The notes under the pieces were generated by a model that worked only from the letters and a program-made list of their open reading frames with translations, searched no databases and was not told the DNA's origin. Made by a program: the position numbers and the translations under genes. This document shows, one piece after another, positions 17,970 to 26,914 of a stretch of 64,000 nt of DNA (positions are counted from its first letter, which is position 1; the number at the start of each line of letters is the position of its first letter). Source of the DNA: Streptomyces beihaiensis (GTDB taxonomy: Bacteria; Actinomycetota; Actinomycetes; Streptomycetales; Streptomycetaceae). The stretch is from assembly GCF_026274175.1 (NCBI RefSeq), contig NZ_JAPHNL010000002.1, positions 1 through 64,000 on the forward strand. The letters run 5' to 3'.

Positions 17970-19256
17970 TCATATCCGCTTTGCCGTTCCTCCCCCCGTA
18001 TCCGCCATCGCGTCGGGTATCGGCAGCGGCCGCTTCTCGATGGCCGCCGCCATGACCTCGGGAAACAGGTCGGGCGTGCAGGCGAACGCCGGCGCCCCGA
18101 GCCCGGCGAGCGCGGCCGCGTGTTCCCGGTCGTAGGCGGGCGCGCCCTCGTCGGAGAGAGCGAGCAGCGTCACGAACTGCACGCCGGACGCTTTCATCGC
18201 GGCGACCCTCTTCAGCATCTCGTCGCGTATACCTCCTTCGTACAGGTCGGAGATGAGGACGACGACCGTCTCGGCGGGCCGGGTGATCTGCGACTGGCAG
18301 TAAGCGAGCGCCCTGTTGATGTCGGTGCCGCCGCCGAGCTGGGTGCCGAAGAGCACGTCGACCGGGTCGTCCAGCTGGTCGGTCAGGTCCACGACGGCCG
18401 TGTCGAAGACGACGAGCCTGGTGGAGATCGACCGCATGGAGGCGAGCACGGCCCCGAACACCGACGCGTACACGACCGACGCGGCCATGGAACCGGACTG
18501 GTCAATGCAGAGCACGACCTCCTTCTTCACCGACTGCGACGCCCGCCCGTAGCCGATGAGCCGCTCGGGCACGACCGTGCGGTACTCGGGCAGGTAGTGC
18601 TTGAGGTTGGCCGCGATGGTGCGGTTCCAGTCGATGTCGTGGTGGCGCGGCCGGTTGACGCGGGCGCTGCGGTCGAGCGCTCCGGTGAGCGTGGCGCGCG
18701 TCCGCGTGGCCAGCTTCTTCTCCAGGTCGTCGACGACCTTGCGGACGACCGCGCGCGCCGTCTCCTTCGTCTCCTCCGGCATCGCCTTGTTGAGGGAGAG
18801 CAACGTGCCCACCAGATGCACGTCCGCGTCGACCGCCTCGAGCATCTCTGGTTCGAGCAGCAACGTGGACAGGCCGAGCCGGTCGATCGCGTCGCGCTGC
18901 ATGACCTGGACGACCGGGGACGGGAAGTAGGTGCGGATGTCCCCGAGCCAGCGCGCCACGGACGGCGCGGAGGCCCCGAGCCCCGCGCTCCGACTGCCGC
19001 TGCCTCTGCCACTGCCTCTGCCGCTGCCGCTGCCCGCGGGCTGCTTCGTGCCGCCGCCGTAGAGCGCGGTGAGCGCGCCGTCCATCTCCGCGTCCCGCGC
19101 GCTGAGCGTGCATCCCGTGCCGTCGGCTCCGCCCCCACCCAGCACGAGCCGCCACCGCCGTATCCGCTCGGACCCGCGCACATCTTCGCCGCTCACCTCG
19201 ACACCGCTCCCCTCGGCACCGCTCCCCTCGACACCGCTCAAGACGTCCTGCGCCAT
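17970..19256 (-). CDS. vWA-domain protein (YehP-like)
   Basis: 428 aa, ATG start with ggaggtggcggg upstream. After a Gly/Ser/Glu-rich head and a second SGRGSGRGSG low-complexity stretch (about 75-90), the middle region is helical (RWLGDIRTYFPSPVVQVMQRDAIDRLGL...). The C-terminal von Willebrand A domain has an intact MIDAS: DQSGSM, the Thr of GGGTDI, and Asp of LISDLYEGG. This matches the YehP/CoxE-like partners of MoxR AAA+ ATPases. It is the third gene of the minus-strand run MoxR, DUF5682, vWA, starting 73 bp after DUF5682. It probably acts as the metal-dependent substrate adaptor of the ATPase in the cytosol. Confidence 0.88.
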   Translation of the reverse strand: MAQDVLSGVEGSGAEGSGVEVSGEDVRGSERIRRWRLVLGGGGADGTGCTLSARDAEMDGALTALYGGGTKQPAGSGSGRGSGRGSGSRSAGLGASAPSVARWLGDIRTYFPSPVVQVMQRDAIDRLGLSTLLLEPEMLEAVDADVHLVGTLLSLNKAMPEETKETARAVVRKVVDDLEKKLATRTRATLTGALDRSARVNRPRHHDIDWNRTIAANLKHYLPEYRTVVPERLIGYGRASQSVKKEVVLCIDQSGSMAASVVYASVFGAVLASMRSISTRLVVFDTAVVDLTDQLDDPVDVLFGTQLGGGTDINRALAYCQSQITRPAETVVVLISDLYEGGIRDEMLKRVAAMKASGVQFVTLLALSDEGAPAYDREHAAALAGLGAPAFACTPDLFPEVMAAAIEKRPLPIPDAMADTGGGTAKRI

Positions 19257-19329
19257 CCCGCCACCTCCACAACGTCGTTGTTCCGCCTGAGGCCCGGCAG
19301 CCGTTCACCCCGGCACCGGCTCGCCCGCC

Positions 19330-21690
19330 TCATGCCGCCACCCCGGCCCCGGCCCCGGCCCCGGCCCCGGCCCCGAGCAACATCCGCACTACCGGCACCA
19401 CGGCGTCCGCGCGGGCCGGGTTGAGCTCCTCCGCGAAGCCGTGCGGTATTCCGGTGAGCGCCGTCGCCGCGCCGGAGGCCGCGGGACCGCGCCGGACCAG
19501 TTCGCCGAGCGTGCGCCGCACCCCGGCGTCGTACGCCGAGAACGTGCGCCGCAGCAGCGGTAGTACGTCCGTGAACGCGTCCGGCGACACCTCCATGAGC
19601 CACCCGTCCACCAGGGCGAGCAGCCGCTCGTCGTGAACCAGCAGCAGTCCGCCGCCCGAGCCGCCACCCACGAACCCCTCGATCCACGCGGCCGCTTCGG
19701 CGGGCGGAGTACCAGGAGACAGGGCGAGCCCCATCAACCGCGCTGTCTCGTCGTCCGCCAGCTCGCCCTCGTCCAGGAGCAGCCGAGCGCACCGCCCCCG
19801 CACCTCGCCCGCTGTGCCTTCGCGTACGGCCAACGATCGCAGTACCGTCCGCCAGCGCTCGCGCAGTCCGGTCTCCTCCAGGAGCGCTACCGCCGCGTGC
19901 ACTGCGTCCACGTGGCCGCGCATCTGCGTGGCCGCGTCCGCGTCGAGGCCCGCGCAGGCCGGCGGAAGCCCGACGAAGACCCGCTCGGCGAGGCCCGCCG
20001 CCACCTCGGCGAGTGCACCGGTGTCGGTGCCGCGCACATCCCCGTAGCGCAGCGACCGAACCAGGGCGGGCAGCGCCTGAGCGAGGTGACCGACGTCGGC
20101 GTCGAGCGCGGCGCGGTCGGCGAGCACGCGCATCACGGTGGGCAGCGCGTCGGGCAGGCCCGCGAGCAGGCAGCGCTCCGCGAGCGCCGTGACGTCGGTG
20201 AGCGCCTCGGCGGCGACGGCGTCGGACTCGGCCCTGGCGGTCGCCGCGCCGAGCACGGTCGTGCCCCACACCCCGGCCTCGGCGACCCGTACCGACAACT
20301 CCGGTTCCCAGCGCAGCCGCCATGTCTCGCGGAACGTGCCCGTGGAACCGCGGGCGGAGTCGGCCGGTTCGCCCCAGTGGACGCCGAGCAGCCGCAGCCG
20401 GTGCAGCAGTCTGCTGCGAGCGGCGTCGGTGTCGCCCCGGAGGTCGAGGTCCAACTCCTTCTCCAGCGCCGCTGGTTTGAGGCGCAGGGAGCGCTGCGTA
20501 CGGGACAGATCGCGCTGGAGCGGCACGGCGGGCGCCGCCTCGGGCACCTCTCCCAACACGTCCCCGACCACCAGCCGGTCGTGGATGAGAGCCAACGGGA
20601 CGTCGGAGCCCTCGCAGAGCACGGCCCGCACCGCGTCGGTCGTCTCGCCGAGCCCGGCGAGCGGCCTGCCGCGTAGCGCCGCGAGGGTGTCGGCGAGCCG
20701 CACCGCCTCGATGACGTGCGCGGACGACACGATGCGGCCCTCTTCCCGCAGCAGCCCCGCGACCTTGGTCAGCCACCGCTCCACCGGCCGGTCCGGCACC
20801 TCGAACAGATGCCGGTACCAGCCCGGCGACTCGATCCCCGCGCCATAGCCTCCGGCCCTGGCCAGGCGGCGGTGGGTCCATGGCACCCACGTCATGTCGA
20901 CCTTCGCCTTCGGCAGTCCCTTGAGCAGGGCGCGGTCGGCGGCGACCGTCGTCCTGCGGCGCAGCGCCGGCACGTGCCACGCCCCGCACACGACGGCTAC
21001 GTCGTCCCCGAACTCGCGGCGCGCCGCCCGCACTTGCAGCCGCATGTACGCCTCACGGACCAGGTCGTGATCGTCCACCGCGTTCCATCCGGTGTCCGGG
21101 TCGACGCTGTCCCCTGGACACTCCTGAATCTCGCACGCCTTGTGCGTCTCGCACGCCTTGTGCGCCTCCTGCGTCTCGTGCGCCTGATGTGCCTCGTGTG
21201 CCTCGTGTGCCTCGCGCAAGGCGGCCATGGCCTCGCCGAGCGCGGTGAAGGCTTCGCCCTCCCGGTGCTCGACGACGTCCTCCCACCAGCGCTCGGGATC
21301 GTCGTACCCGGCAACTTCGGCGAGCGCCCCGATGGGATCCGTCCGACCCGGCCGCGGCGGGCGTGCGCGCATTGCCAAGGTGTGCGCCGCGGGCAGGTCG
21401 ATGAAGCGGACCGGGACTCCGTGCCGCAGGGCCCAGTCGATGGCCACCCACTCGGGCGAGAACTCGGCGAACGGCCAGAACGCCGACTTCCCCGGCTCGT
21501 CCACCACGTGGGCGAGCAGGGCGACAGGCGGCCGCATGTCGTCGTCGGCGGCCAGCTCAACCAGGGCGTCGGCCTCCGGCGGGCCCTCGACCAGCACTGC
21601 CGCCGGTCCGGCCGCCTCCAGCGCGCGGCGCACAGCTCGCGCCGAACCGGGCCCGTGGTGACGTACGCCGAGCAGAAGCGGCCCGCTCAT
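19330..21690 (-). CDS. DUF5682-family protein (YehM-like)
   Basis: 786 aa starting MSGPLLLGVRHHGPGSARAV, the recognisable DUF5682 N-terminus (GVRHHGPGSAR, VLVEGPPEAD). ATG 21690 overlaps the TGA of the MoxR gene (ATGA), so the genes are translationally coupled; an upstream in-frame start at 21729 would lie inside that gene. The family always travels with MoxR, vWA and SWIM genes, but its activity is unknown. GVRHHGPGS and VVCGAWHVPAL suggest an active-site-bearing N-terminal half related to TraB/PrgY-type proteins (inference). Oddities: an EAHEAHEAHQAHETQ-type His/Glu/Cys repeat near residues 158-186 and a C-terminal Gly-Ala run (GAGAGAGAGAG). Confidence 0.85.
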   Translation of the reverse strand: MSGPLLLGVRHHGPGSARAVRRALEAAGPAAVLVEGPPEADALVELAADDDMRPPVALLAHVVDEPGKSAFWPFAEFSPEWVAIDWALRHGVPVRFIDLPAAHTLAMRARPPRPGRTDPIGALAEVAGYDDPERWWEDVVEHREGEAFTALGEAMAALREAHEAHEAHQAHETQEAHKACETHKACEIQECPGDSVDPDTGWNAVDDHDLVREAYMRLQVRAARREFGDDVAVVCGAWHVPALRRRTTVAADRALLKGLPKAKVDMTWVPWTHRRLARAGGYGAGIESPGWYRHLFEVPDRPVERWLTKVAGLLREEGRIVSSAHVIEAVRLADTLAALRGRPLAGLGETTDAVRAVLCEGSDVPLALIHDRLVVGDVLGEVPEAAPAVPLQRDLSRTQRSLRLKPAALEKELDLDLRGDTDAARSRLLHRLRLLGVHWGEPADSARGSTGTFRETWRLRWEPELSVRVAEAGVWGTTVLGAATARAESDAVAAEALTDVTALAERCLLAGLPDALPTVMRVLADRAALDADVGHLAQALPALVRSLRYGDVRGTDTGALAEVAAGLAERVFVGLPPACAGLDADAATQMRGHVDAVHAAVALLEETGLRERWRTVLRSLAVREGTAGEVRGRCARLLLDEGELADDETARLMGLALSPGTPPAEAAAWIEGFVGGGSGGGLLLVHDERLLALVDGWLMEVSPDAFTDVLPLLRRTFSAYDAGVRRTLGELVRRGPAASGAATALTGIPHGFAEELNPARADAVVPVVRMLLGAGAGAGAGAGVAA
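21132..21217 (-). repeat. 9-bp-type in-frame repeat encoding (E/K)A(H/C) units
   Basis: Imperfect tandem 9-mers of the type cctcgtgtg/ccttgtgcg inside the DUF5682 gene. They encode a run of His, Glu, Cys and Ala residues, a possible metal-binding or spacer insertion. Confidence 0.75.
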
Positions 21691-22787
21691 GCGCTCACCT
21701 CGCGGCAGGCGCGGTAGAAGTCCTTCCACCCGTCGCGTTCGCGCACGACGGCCTCGAGATACTCCTGCCAGACCACCCGGTCCGCGGCCGGGTCGCGGAC
21801 CACGGCGCCGAGGATGCCCGCGGCGACGTCCGAGGGCCGCAGCATCCCGTCGCCGAAGTGGGTGCTGAGAGCCAGACCGTTGGTGACGACAGAGATCGCC
21901 TCGGCCGTGGAGAGGGTGCCGCTGGGCGACTTCACCTTCGTACGTCCGTCGGTCGTGACGCCGTCCCGCAGTTCACGGAAGACGGTGACGACCCGCCGGA
22001 TCTCGTCGACTCCGTCCGGCACCGCCGGCAACTCCAGCGAACGGCCCACCTGCTCGACCCGGCGCGAGACGATGTCGACCTCCGCCTCGACACTCTCCGG
22101 CAGGGGCAGCACGACGGTGTTGAAGCGGCGGCGCAGCGCGCTCGACAGGTCGTTCACGCCACGGTCGCGGTCGTTGGCGGTCGCGATGAGATTGAACCCG
22201 CGGACCGCCTGCACCTCCTCCCCCAACTCCGCTATCGGCAGCGTCTTCTCGGACAGGATCGTGATCAGCGTGTCCTGCACGTCGGCCGGGATACGGGTCA
22301 GTTCCTCGACCCGCGCCGTCATCCCCTCCGCCATCGCCCGCATGATCGGGCTCGGCACCAGAGCGTTTCGGCTCGGCCCGTGCGCCAGCAGCTGCGCGTA
22401 GTTCCACCCGTACCGGATGGCCTCCTCCGGCGTGCCCGCCGTGCCCTGCACGAGCAGCGTGGAGTCCCCGCTGACCGCGGCGGCGAGGTGCTCGGACACC
22501 CACGTCTTGGCGGTGCCCGGAACACCCAGCAGCAGTAGCGCCCGGTCCGTGGCGAGCGTCGTCACGGCCACCTCGACGATGCGGCGCGGGCCAACGTATT
22601 TCGGCGAGATCACCGTGCCGTCCGGCAGCGTGCCACCGAGCAGATACGTGGCCACGGCCCAGGGCGAGAGCCGCCAGCGGGCCGGGCGCGGCCGGTCGTC
22701 CTGCGCGGCCAGCGCGGCCAGTTCGTCCGCGAACGCGTTCTCGGCGTGCGGACGCAGTGCGGCCTGGTCCTCGATGGAAACGGTCAT
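21687..22787 (-). CDS. MoxR-family AAA+ ATPase (YehL-like)
   Basis: 366 aa from ATG 22787, with RBS gaggggg six bases upstream. Upstream in-frame starts would extend through the promoter and are rejected. Walker A is GVPGTAKT. The Walker B region is the subfamily form TARVEELTRIPADVQDTLI rather than the DEINR of typical MoxR proteins. The sensor-1 region (FNLIATANDRDRGVNDLSSALRRRF) carries the arginine finger. MoxR ATPases work as hexameric chaperones or remodelers with vWA partners. It is first of a three-gene minus-strand operon and divergent from the SWIM gene. A PafBC-type promoter-like sequence lies about 77 bp upstream. Confidence 0.92.
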   Translation of the reverse strand: MTVSIEDQAALRPHAENAFADELAALAAQDDRPRPARWRLSPWAVATYLLGGTLPDGTVISPKYVGPRRIVEVAVTTLATDRALLLLGVPGTAKTWVSEHLAAAVSGDSTLLVQGTAGTPEEAIRYGWNYAQLLAHGPSRNALVPSPIMRAMAEGMTARVEELTRIPADVQDTLITILSEKTLPIAELGEEVQAVRGFNLIATANDRDRGVNDLSSALRRRFNTVVLPLPESVEAEVDIVSRRVEQVGRSLELPAVPDGVDEIRRVVTVFRELRDGVTTDGRTKVKSPSGTLSTAEAISVVTNGLALSTHFGDGMLRPSDVAAGILGAVVRDPAADRVVWQEYLEAVVRERDGWKDFYRACREVSA

Positions 22788-22863
22788 GGCTGTCCCCCTC
22801 CGTTTTCGCACAACTCGAACCATCACGACTCGGACGTGACCGCCCGGTCGTTCGATGGGTTCC

Positions 22864-22886
22864 ACCGTGCACCACGCCACTGACAA
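22864..22886 (-). promoter_or_regulatory. PafBC-type DNA-damage promoter candidate for the MoxR operon
   Basis: Read on the minus strand: TTGTCAGTG (22886-22878), 8-nt spacer, then CACGGT (22869-22864). The consensus is tTGTCRgtg-N8-TAnnnT, so the -35-like part is perfect and the -10 has one mismatch (C for T). The expected start is near 22857, leaving a leader of about 70 nt with a good RBS. Confidence 0.65.
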
Positions 22887-22935
22887 TCGACGTTGGCCGC
22901 GCCATCGCCGCAGGTCAGAGCGGGATCGGACGGAA

Positions 22936-22958
22936 TTGTCAGTGGGGGGTCCTACCGT
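22936..22958 (+). promoter_or_regulatory. PafBC-type DNA-damage promoter for the SWIM gene (perfect match)
   Basis: TTGTCAGTG (22936-22944), 8-nt spacer (22945-22952), TACCGT (22953-22958): an exact fit to the LexA-independent actinobacterial damage motif. Transcription would start about 7 nt after the -10, at or next to ATG 22966, so a leaderless mRNA is predicted. This agrees with the absence of a properly spaced RBS. Confidence 0.75.
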
Positions 22959-22965
22959 CGACGAC

Positions 22966-24405
22966 ATGACTCAGCAGGGGGTGCGCTGGACGGCGGATCA
23001 GGTGCTGGCACTGGCGCCTGACGCCGCGTCACGCAAGGCGGGAAGCAGACTCGGGGTGCCCGGTCCGTGGTCGGAGACCGGCGGTTCACAGGAGGGGGCG
23101 GTATGGGGATTGTGCAGAGGAAGCGGCAGCAAGCCGTATCAGACGATCGTGGACACGGGCGCCGGCGGGCGTGCTGAAGCCGGTGGGGGTTCGGGTGCTG
23201 ACGGGGGTTCGGGTGCCGACGTGGGTTCGGGCATCGGCTCCGGCCCGGGATACAAGTGCAGTTGTCCGAGCCGCAAGTTCCCGTGCAAGCACGCGTTGGG
23301 GCTGCTGCTGCTCTGGGCGGAGGGCGAGGCCGCTGTTCCGGGCGGGCGGACGCCGCCGGAGTGGGCGGAGCAGTGGCTCGCGGGCCGCAGGCAGCGGGCG
23401 GAGGGGAGGCAGTCGGCGCGGGCGGCCGCACCGTCGGCGGGCTCCGCACCGGCCGACCCGGAGGCGGCCCGGCGCAGAGCGGAGCGCCGCGCCCAGCGGA
23501 TCACCGCGGGTGCCCACGAGCTTGAGCAGCGCCTCGCCGACCTGCTGCGCGGCGGCCTCGCCCACACGGAGCAGGCGGGATACCGGATGTGGGAGGAGAC
23601 AGCGGCCCGTATGGTCGACGCCCAGGCGCCCGGCCTCGCCGCGCGCGTACGGGAGTTGGGGGCGATACCGGCGTCGGGGCCGGGCTGGCCGGCGCGACTG
23701 ACGGAGGAGTGCGCGCTGCTCCACCTCCTCGACCAGGGCTGGCTGCACCGTGCGGAGCTGCCCGAGGACCTGGCGGCGACGGTGCGCGCCCGCGTCGGGC
23801 TGCCGCCCACCGAGCCCGGACGTCCGCTGCGTGACCGCTGGCTGGTCCTCTCCCAGTACGACACCTCGGACGGGCGTATCACCACGCGCCGCATATGGCT
23901 GTACGGGGCGCGTTCGGCCCGCACGGCGCTGCTTCTGTCGTACGGGGCGGCGGGCCGCAGCCCGGCCCTGGCGCTGCCGGTCGGTCTTGCGCTGGACGCC
24001 GAGGTGGCGCCGCACCCCGGTGCGGCGGCGCTCAGGGCGGAGCTCGTCGAGCAGTTCGCCGCGCCGGAGCCGGGCGGCGCCCGGCCGCCGGGAGTCGGCG
24101 TGGGCGCGGCGCTCGCCGCCTACGGGGAGGCGCTCGCGGCCGACCCGTGGCTGGATTGGTGGCCGGTGACCCTGGCGGAGGTCATACCGACTCCGACGCC
24201 GGACGGCGGCTGGCAACTGGCGGACACCGACGGCAAGTCGGCCCTGCCCGTCCCCGCGCAGGCGGCGACGTCACCCGGCCTGTGGCGGCTGGCCGCGGTG
24301 TCGGGCGGTGCGCCGGTGACGGTGTTCGGCGAGTGCGGGCACGCGGGATTCCGCCCTCTGGCGGCATGGGCGAAGCAGGCGGATGAGGTCATCGCGGTTG
24401 GCTGA
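22966..24405 (+). CDS. SWIM zinc-finger protein (YehQ-like)
   Basis: 479 aa from ATG 22966. The SWIM signature CxCx6CxH is present near residues 98-110 (CSCPSRKFPCKH) and would bind zinc. The N-terminus (VRWTADQVLALAPDAASRKAGSRLG) is typical of the subfamily. The GGSGADGGSGADVGSG stretch just before the finger is low complexity. After residue 150 the protein is Ala/Arg-rich and helical with no enzymatic motif I can name. SWIM domains bind DNA or proteins. It is divergent from the MoxR operon and followed 89 bp later by the DUF5691 gene. A leaderless transcript from a damage-type promoter is predicted. Confidence 0.88.
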   Translation: MTQQGVRWTADQVLALAPDAASRKAGSRLGVPGPWSETGGSQEGAVWGLCRGSGSKPYQTIVDTGAGGRAEAGGGSGADGGSGADVGSGIGSGPGYKCSCPSRKFPCKHALGLLLLWAEGEAAVPGGRTPPEWAEQWLAGRRQRAEGRQSARAAAPSAGSAPADPEAARRRAERRAQRITAGAHELEQRLADLLRGGLAHTEQAGYRMWEETAARMVDAQAPGLAARVRELGAIPASGPGWPARLTEECALLHLLDQGWLHRAELPEDLAATVRARVGLPPTEPGRPLRDRWLVLSQYDTSDGRITTRRIWLYGARSARTALLLSYGAAGRSPALALPVGLALDAEVAPHPGAAALRAELVEQFAAPEPGGARPPGVGVGAALAAYGEALAADPWLDWWPVTLAEVIPTPTPDGGWQLADTDGKSALPVPAQAATSPGLWRLAAVSGGAPVTVFGECGHAGFRPLAAWAKQADEVIAVG

Positions 24406-24494
24406 GGCCGGCGTCTCGCGCGTCGGCCGGACGGAAAGGGATCGGCGTCAGCCGCCGCGGACACGGACAGCAGAGCGGAGAAAGGCAGGAACGT

Positions 24495-26294
24495 ATGACG
24501 ACTTCCTCGATATCCACGACATCCACGGCTCCCACGGCCCCCACGACCCCCACTCACCCCGACACTCCCAGGACTCCCAGAACTCCCACTCACCCCGACA
24601 CTCCCAGAACTCCCGCGCACGCCGACGCTCCCAAGTCCCCCGTCCACCTCGACACTTCCCATACCTCCACACACCCCACGGCCTCCGCAACCTCGGCGGT
24701 TGCCTTCGACGGGGGCGGGCTGGGCTGGAACGGGCTGGGCTGGGACGACCTGGTCACCACCGCGCTGCTCGGCACGGAGCGGCGGCCGTCGGCCGAGGCC
24801 GACGCGCTGTGGGACGAGGCGGCCGTGCTGACGGTGCGGCGGCGGGCCGGGCTGCGTCCGGGCGCGGCCGCGAAGCCGCCCGAGCCGGCCGACGACGATC
24901 CCCGACCGCCGTTGCCCGCCGCGGCCAGGCGCCGCTTGGCGATGCTGCTCACCGACCGGCCGGGCGCCGGCACGACCCGCCGCGGCTCCACGCCCGATCT
25001 GCTCGAACTACTGCCGCAGTGGCTCTCGACGGCAAACGCGCACGGCTACGCGCCGCCGCCCGAACTACTGCCCGCGCTGCTTGACGCGGCCCGCGGGCGT
25101 ACGGATCTGCGGCCGCAGGTCCTCGCGTTCGCGGGGCCGCGTGCGCTGTGGCTGGCCCGGCTCAACCCTGATTGGAGGTTCGCGCTGCGCGCCGCGCCCG
25201 GGGCTGGTGCCGCGCTGCCCGATCCGGAGGACGCGGAGCGCGTACGTCGGCTCTGGGAGGAGGGGTTGTTCGCTGAGCGGGTGGCGCTGCTCGCCGCGCT
25301 GCGGGCGAGAGCGCCGCAGAAGGCCCGTTCCCTGTTGTCGGGGACGTGGCGGACGGAGCGTGCCGAGGACCGTCTCATGTTCCTCGACTCGTTGCGTACG
25401 GGCTTGGAGGACGCGGACGAGCCGTTCCTCGAGCAGGCACTGAGCGACAGAAGCCGTAATGTCCGGGCGACGGCGGCCGAGTTGCTCGCGGCGCTGCCGG
25501 GCTCCGCGCTCGCCGGACGGATGGCGGAGCGCGCCCGGTCCTGCGTGGCCCTGGACCGTACGACGGGCGCGGTCGTCGTGGAGGCGCCGCACGAGTGCGA
25601 CGCGGGCATGGAGCGTGACGGTGTCGCGGCGAAGCCACCGGCGGGCCGGGGGGAACGGTCATGGTGGCTGGGCCAGTTGGTGGAGGCGGCACCGCTCGGC
25701 TGCTGGTCCGACCGGCTCGGCGGTGGCACACCGGAGGAGATCGTGGCGCTCGACGTCGCCGACGACTGGCGCGGCGAGCTGCACGCCGCGTGGTGCCGGG
25801 CCGCCGTGCGACAGCGGGACACCGGCTGGTCGCGGGCGCTGCTCGGCGCGCCCACGGCGTCCGGGGCGACGGGGCCCGGGGCCGTGTCGTCGGCGGAGCG
25901 GGCGAAGCTGCTCGCGGCGCTGCCGGATGCGGAACGGGCCGGGTGGGTGGCGGAGTTCATAGCGGCGCACGGCCTGTCCGAGGCGTTCCAGCTGCTCGGG
26001 GTGTGCGCCACGCCCTGGGCCCGGCCGCTCGGGCGAGCCGTGATCGACGCACTGAACATCGCGCGGGACACGGGGAGTTACCCATGGAGCTTCAGCGGAG
26101 TGATGGGCCTGGCCGAGCGGTGCCTGGACCCCGAGGAGTCGGGGCATCTGGACACGCTCACGGCGGCCGTGGAGGACCCGGAAGGCACCGCGCCGGGATC
26201 CGGGGGGTACTGGGCGGAGGCGTTCCAACGGCTGGTCGGCACGCTGCGGCTGCGCCGCGACATGCGGGCGGAACTGGCCCCGCCCACGCCGTAG
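24495..26294 (+). CDS. DUF5691-family protein
   Basis: 599 aa, ATG 24495 preceded by cggagaaagg. The first 70 residues are a Thr/Pro/His/Asp repeat tract (THPDTPRTP-type), probably disordered. The conserved region starts near WDDLVTTALLGTERRP, the DUF5691 hallmark, and continues as helical repeat-like segments (LFAERVALLAALRARAPQKARSLL; DRSRNVRATAAELLAALPGSALAGRM) reminiscent of HEAT/ARM solenoids. It is encoded directly after the SWIM gene on the same strand and is a regular companion of the MoxR/vWA/SWIM/DUF5682 set in actinobacteria. The function is unknown; a scaffold role for the ATPase complex is inference. Confidence 0.82.
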   Translation: MTTSSISTTSTAPTAPTTPTHPDTPRTPRTPTHPDTPRTPAHADAPKSPVHLDTSHTSTHPTASATSAVAFDGGGLGWNGLGWDDLVTTALLGTERRPSAEADALWDEAAVLTVRRRAGLRPGAAAKPPEPADDDPRPPLPAAARRRLAMLLTDRPGAGTTRRGSTPDLLELLPQWLSTANAHGYAPPPELLPALLDAARGRTDLRPQVLAFAGPRALWLARLNPDWRFALRAAPGAGAALPDPEDAERVRRLWEEGLFAERVALLAALRARAPQKARSLLSGTWRTERAEDRLMFLDSLRTGLEDADEPFLEQALSDRSRNVRATAAELLAALPGSALAGRMAERARSCVALDRTTGAVVVEAPHECDAGMERDGVAAKPPAGRGERSWWLGQLVEAAPLGCWSDRLGGGTPEEIVALDVADDWRGELHAAWCRAAVRQRDTGWSRALLGAPTASGATGPGAVSSAERAKLLAALPDAERAGWVAEFIAAHGLSEAFQLLGVCATPWARPLGRAVIDALNIARDTGSYPWSFSGVMGLAERCLDPEESGHLDTLTAAVEDPEGTAPGSGGYWAEAFQRLVGTLRLRRDMRAELAPPTP

Positions 26295-26434
26295 CCGCCG
26301 GCCGGGCCGCACCGCGCCTGCCTCCGAGCGGGCGGGGGGCCGCGCCGATCCGCGACTCCGCCACGTGGACACGGCCGGCCGCCCCGCACTCGCGCCCGGC
26401 GGCGAATCACCAGCCCCCACGGCTGAAAGCCACG

Positions 26435-26480
26435 GGGCTCCGCCCCGGACCCAGCTCCTCAAGCGCCGGAGGGGCTTGGT
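26435..26480. repeat. Dispersed Streptomyces intergenic repeat
   Basis: The sequence of type gctccgccccggaccc...gctcctcaagcgccggaggggc is a motif found many times between Streptomyces genes, often as a 3' hairpin. Here it separates the convergent DUF5691 and icmB genes (26295-26497) and may end both transcripts. The rest of that interval holds nothing I recognise. Confidence 0.65.
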
Positions 26481-26497
26481 CCGGCGACGGCGGAGCG

Positions 26498-26914
26498 CTA
26501 CGCGTCGGCCGGCTGACGGACGTTGGCCCTGACCCAGTCGACGATGGACGCCGTGGTCGCGCCGGGCGTGAAGATCTCCGCGACGCCCTGCTCCTTGAGC
26601 GGCGGGATGTCGGCCTCGGGGATGATGCCGCCGCCGAAGACCTTGATGTCGGCGGCGTCACGCTCCCTGAGGAGCTCGATGACCCGGGCGAACAGGGTGT
26701 TGTGCGCGCCGGAGAGGATCGACAGGCCGATCGCGTCGGCATCCTCCTGGATCGCGGTGTCCACGATCTGCTCGGGCGTCTGATGCAGCCCCGTGTAGAT
26801 GACCTCCATACCTGCGTCGCGCAACGCCCGCGCGATCACCTTGGCCCCGCGATCGTGGCCGTCGAGGCCCGGCTTCGCGACGACGACGCGGATCGGACCG
26901 GCTGCCACACCCAT
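26498..26914 (-). CDS. icmB: Cobalamin-binding small subunit of isobutyryl-CoA mutase (or related acyl-CoA mutase)
   Basis: 138 aa starting [19 protein letters not shown], with an excellent RBS (gggagg, 5 nt before ATG). The B12-binding fold carries DGHDRG, the DxHxxG motif whose His ligates cobalt, plus LSILSG and the GGGIIPEAD loop. A free-standing small subunit of this length matches IcmB, which pairs with a separate IcmA to interconvert isobutyryl-CoA and n-butyryl-CoA. Gene position next to the lipase/M23/pcrA block fits the Streptomyces icmB locus. No large subunit is in the window. It could also serve another B12 mutase. Confidence 0.88.
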   Translation of the reverse strand: MGVAAGPIRVVVAKPGLDGHDRGAKVIARALRDAGMEVIYTGLHQTPEQIVDTAIQEDADAIGLSILSGAHNTLFARVIELLRERDAADIKVFGGGIIPEADIPPLKEQGVAEIFTPGATTASIVDWVRANVRQPADA

